DNA of 21,098 nucleotides from Gryganskiella cystojenkinii (taxonomy: Eukaryota > Mortierellomycota > Mortierellomycetes > Mortierellales > Mortierellaceae): assembly GCA_015852425.1 (NCBI GenBank), contig JAAAIG010000681.1:1-21098 (forward strand), written 5' to 3'. Each line of letters starts with the position of its first letter. Positions within the stretch are counted from its first letter, which is position 1. Below, in pieces: positions 19,582 through 21,098 of the stretch. The notes below the pieces were generated by a model. That model saw only the letters and a list, made by a program, of their open reading frames with translations. It did not search any database and had not been told where the DNA came from. Made by a program: the position numbers and the translations under genes.

Positions 19582-20320
19582 ATGTACACCGATCAACAGA
19601 CCACCTTCAATCGACAGGTCGCAAAAGATTTGGATTTTTTCTGTTAATTGCTCATCTACTTTCACCCTGAACTCATCTCAACCACACCACTACCAATTGT
19701 GCAAAGTTGCAAGTGACACTGCTCTTCAGACGCTTGCGGAAGCAGCGCTTCGATTCCCAGTGAAGGTGGAGCTGGGGCTACACCATCACATCCACTCAGC
19801 ACAAGCAGCAACAGCATTGTAGTTTCCTGCCTTCCTGCATCAGCAACTAACGTATCGGAATCCAGGGTCGGGGAGCTATTGGAGACAAAGATGAGTGAGC
19901 GCCATCAAGTCTTCCTGGAGTCTTTCATAGAGCTCACTGTGACCCAACAAGTTCGTTTCTTCATTGCCCAAGAGTCATATGCCGTTCCAGCGATCCTCCG
20001 CCACCGCCCAAGCCGAACAAAACACGAACTTTCGGCATGCTCTTGCGGATCAACATCGTATATTGTTTAACCAATTGCAGGTGTACCCCGAGCTACAACA
20101 GTGGCCTCAAGAACGGATATTGTCGGAGCAAACTCTCACAAGGACTGCAGCTAGAGCCTTCCTCTCAACAAGACGCGAAAGGTCGTTCACTTTGGAGGTC
20201 AACTTGCAATGCTCGAAAGTCTTCAAAACAATCCGTCCCATCGCATTTATCCCGTTGAGAAAGAACCGGAGAATATCCAAGTTGGAAATCAACGAGCAAA
20301 TGCTACCGAGCATCTTGTAA
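19582..20320 (+). CDS. Possible unrecognised gene (tentative 3 exons, about 199 aa) or decayed gene
   Basis: A tentative model joins 19582-19642, 19730-19938 and 19991-20320; phases close and give 199 codons plus stop. Acceptors are good (CTCTTCAG, CCGTTCCAG), but the donors GTTAAT and GTGACC are weak and the second intron would be only 52 nt. The predicted product has a Ser/Thr/Pro-rich part from exon 2 and a Gln/Arg/Leu-rich helical part from exon 3 (HALADQHRILFNQLQ). No signal peptide or known domain is evident. Support comes from the TATA box and leader upstream and from open frames in all exons. Overlapping open frames in other phases make a decayed gene or a non-coding transcript equally possible. 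Confidence 0.2.
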
Positions 20321-20873
20321 GACTTGGCCTACAGTGTTTATTCTGAACAAATATAATTATCCTCGCCTTGCATGCTCACAGATAAATTACTTTTCTCGCC
20401 GTTTTTAGTCTTGGCCACCATCCGTTGCAATCACCTGTGTATTTTTCTAATAGACAAAGGAAAACTGATATCACGAACAGCTCTAGGTTACTGCCGCGAA
20501 TCGAGCGTGGTCTTGAACAAGTGACATATATTTATGATACCAGTAGGAAACATCTTTCATCTTTCGCTGTTCTACCGCCGCTAAAATTTGCTGCCTGTCA
20601 AGACCTGGCCAGCAGATTTAGATACAATACATGAAAAATGTTTTGATTAAGATAAGCAACGAGTGGGCGGCCAAGAGAAACTATACTAAGCGAGTAACCT
20701 ATTACAGACAGAGGGGGAAAAGGCGAAGACTATCTGGTATTGAGAACAAAATCGAGTGAAGGGTCAGATCCAGAGGAGACCAAAAAGGAACAAGATCATT
20801 GAAAACCTTGCTGGGAGCTGCATTCGTGCTATTAGGTACGAGAGACCTTGAATGAGGCGGTCTTGAAAAAGAG

Positions 20874-20935
20874 TGCTCCGAAAAAGGATACTAGAGGTCG
20901 AGCACACACGCCGGTGCTACGGCACCTTCGGAGCA
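20874..20935. repeat. Inverted repeat TGCTCCGAA / TTCGGAGCA
   Basis: Perfect 9-bp arms at 20874-20882 and 20927-20935 enclose 44 bases, with a smaller GGTGC-TACG-GCACC hairpin (20913-20926) nested inside. It could form a two-level hairpin in DNA or RNA. Confidence 0.5.
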
Positions 20936-21009
20936 GTGATGTTAATCAAAGCTCTTGCTGTTCTCGGCTCCTCTTTAATCTGCTCATCACAATAAACCCC
21001 AGTGAGAGT

Positions 21010-21095
21010 GGTCGGCGGTTAAGGTGAAGTCGGCGGATATGGTAAACAATTAATCTAACCGCCGACCCAAGTCGTTCGTTAGTTAACCGCCGACC
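21010..21095. repeat. Nested inverted repeat with four GTCGGCGG cores at the right edge
   Basis: Outer arms of 13 bp are perfect: GGTCGGCGGTTAA at 21010-21022 and its complement at 21083-21095. Inner arms of 8 bp are at 21029-21036 and 21059-21066. The four cores lie two forward then two reversed. The inner right arm extended (21056-21067) also matches the outer left arm over 12 bp. This resembles a terminal repeat of a DNA transposon or a binding-site cluster; the window ends before it can be resolved. Confidence 0.65.
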
Positions 21096-21098
21096 CAT

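Larger units (their letters stand above)
18980..21098. other. Right-hand flank, mostly without firm genes
   Basis: Apart from the possible gene at 19582-20320 listed separately, no gene is supported. 18980-19380 is the 3' flank of the secreted-protein gene, with no canonical AATAAA seen. 20321-20870 shows nothing recognisable; a 69-aa open frame at 20425-20634 starts from TTG and lacks coding character. 20874-21095 holds inverted repeats listed separately. Confidence 0.5.

Noticed and set aside
20500..20580. Weak tRNA-like string (gcgaatcgagcg, ttgaac)
   Set aside because: No acceptor stem or proper T-arm and D-arm spacing could be drawn.
1..21098. CRISPR arrays, bacterial operons, riboswitches, phage genes
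   Set aside because: The sequence is eukaryotic with spliceosomal introns; no regularly spaced direct repeats or bacterial ribosome-binding patterns were seen.

Overview
This window looks like nuclear DNA of an early-diverging fungus, most likely Mucoromycota or Mortierellomycota (a Mortierella-like organism). The genes are interrupted by short spliceosomal introns of about 95-220 nt, promoters have CT-rich leaders, and coding third positions are C-rich. The conserved proteins are fungal (SET9-type H4K20 methyltransferase, kinesin-8) or closest to the animal-type cytosolic enzyme (NADP isocitrate dehydrogenase). The assignment to a clade is inference; no marker gene here fixes it.

Layout, left to right. 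Positions 1-884 are upstream sequence with a CT-rich leader. 885-7306 (+) is a six-exon SET9-like histone H4 lysine-20 methyltransferase gene, predicted at 1912 aa, with a zinc ribbon, a PWWP-like module and a long repeat-bearing basic tail. It converges on 7683-9737 (-), a seven-exon NADP-dependent isocitrate dehydrogenase gene (416 aa) whose first three exons are only 25, 23 and 45 nt and which uses one GC-AG intron. 10325-10636 (-) is a small unspliced ORF for a His-rich 103-aa protein with a duplicated D-L-x-P...E-N-H-G-S motif. It is divergent from 11435-15146 (+), a five-exon kinesin-8 (Kip3/KIF18-like) gene of 1066 aa. After about 2 kb of mostly non-coding DNA, 17126-18979 (+) is an intronless gene for a 617-aa secreted protein with an unknown N-terminal domain, a bulb-lectin-like domain and two six-cysteine modules. 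The last 2.1 kb holds a weakly supported possible three-exon gene (19582-20320) with a good TATA box, and at the right edge a nested inverted repeat built on GTCGGCGG.

The genes do not form a pathway; this is an ordinary fungal mixture of chromatin, metabolic, cytoskeletal and secreted functions. The most interesting items are the fusion of an H4K20 methyltransferase with a PWWP-like domain, the secreted lectin/cysteine-module protein, the duplicated motif in the 103-aa protein, and the inverted-repeat structure at the right edge. All exon boundaries were read by eye from splice signals, reading phase and family conservation. No alignment or database search was run.
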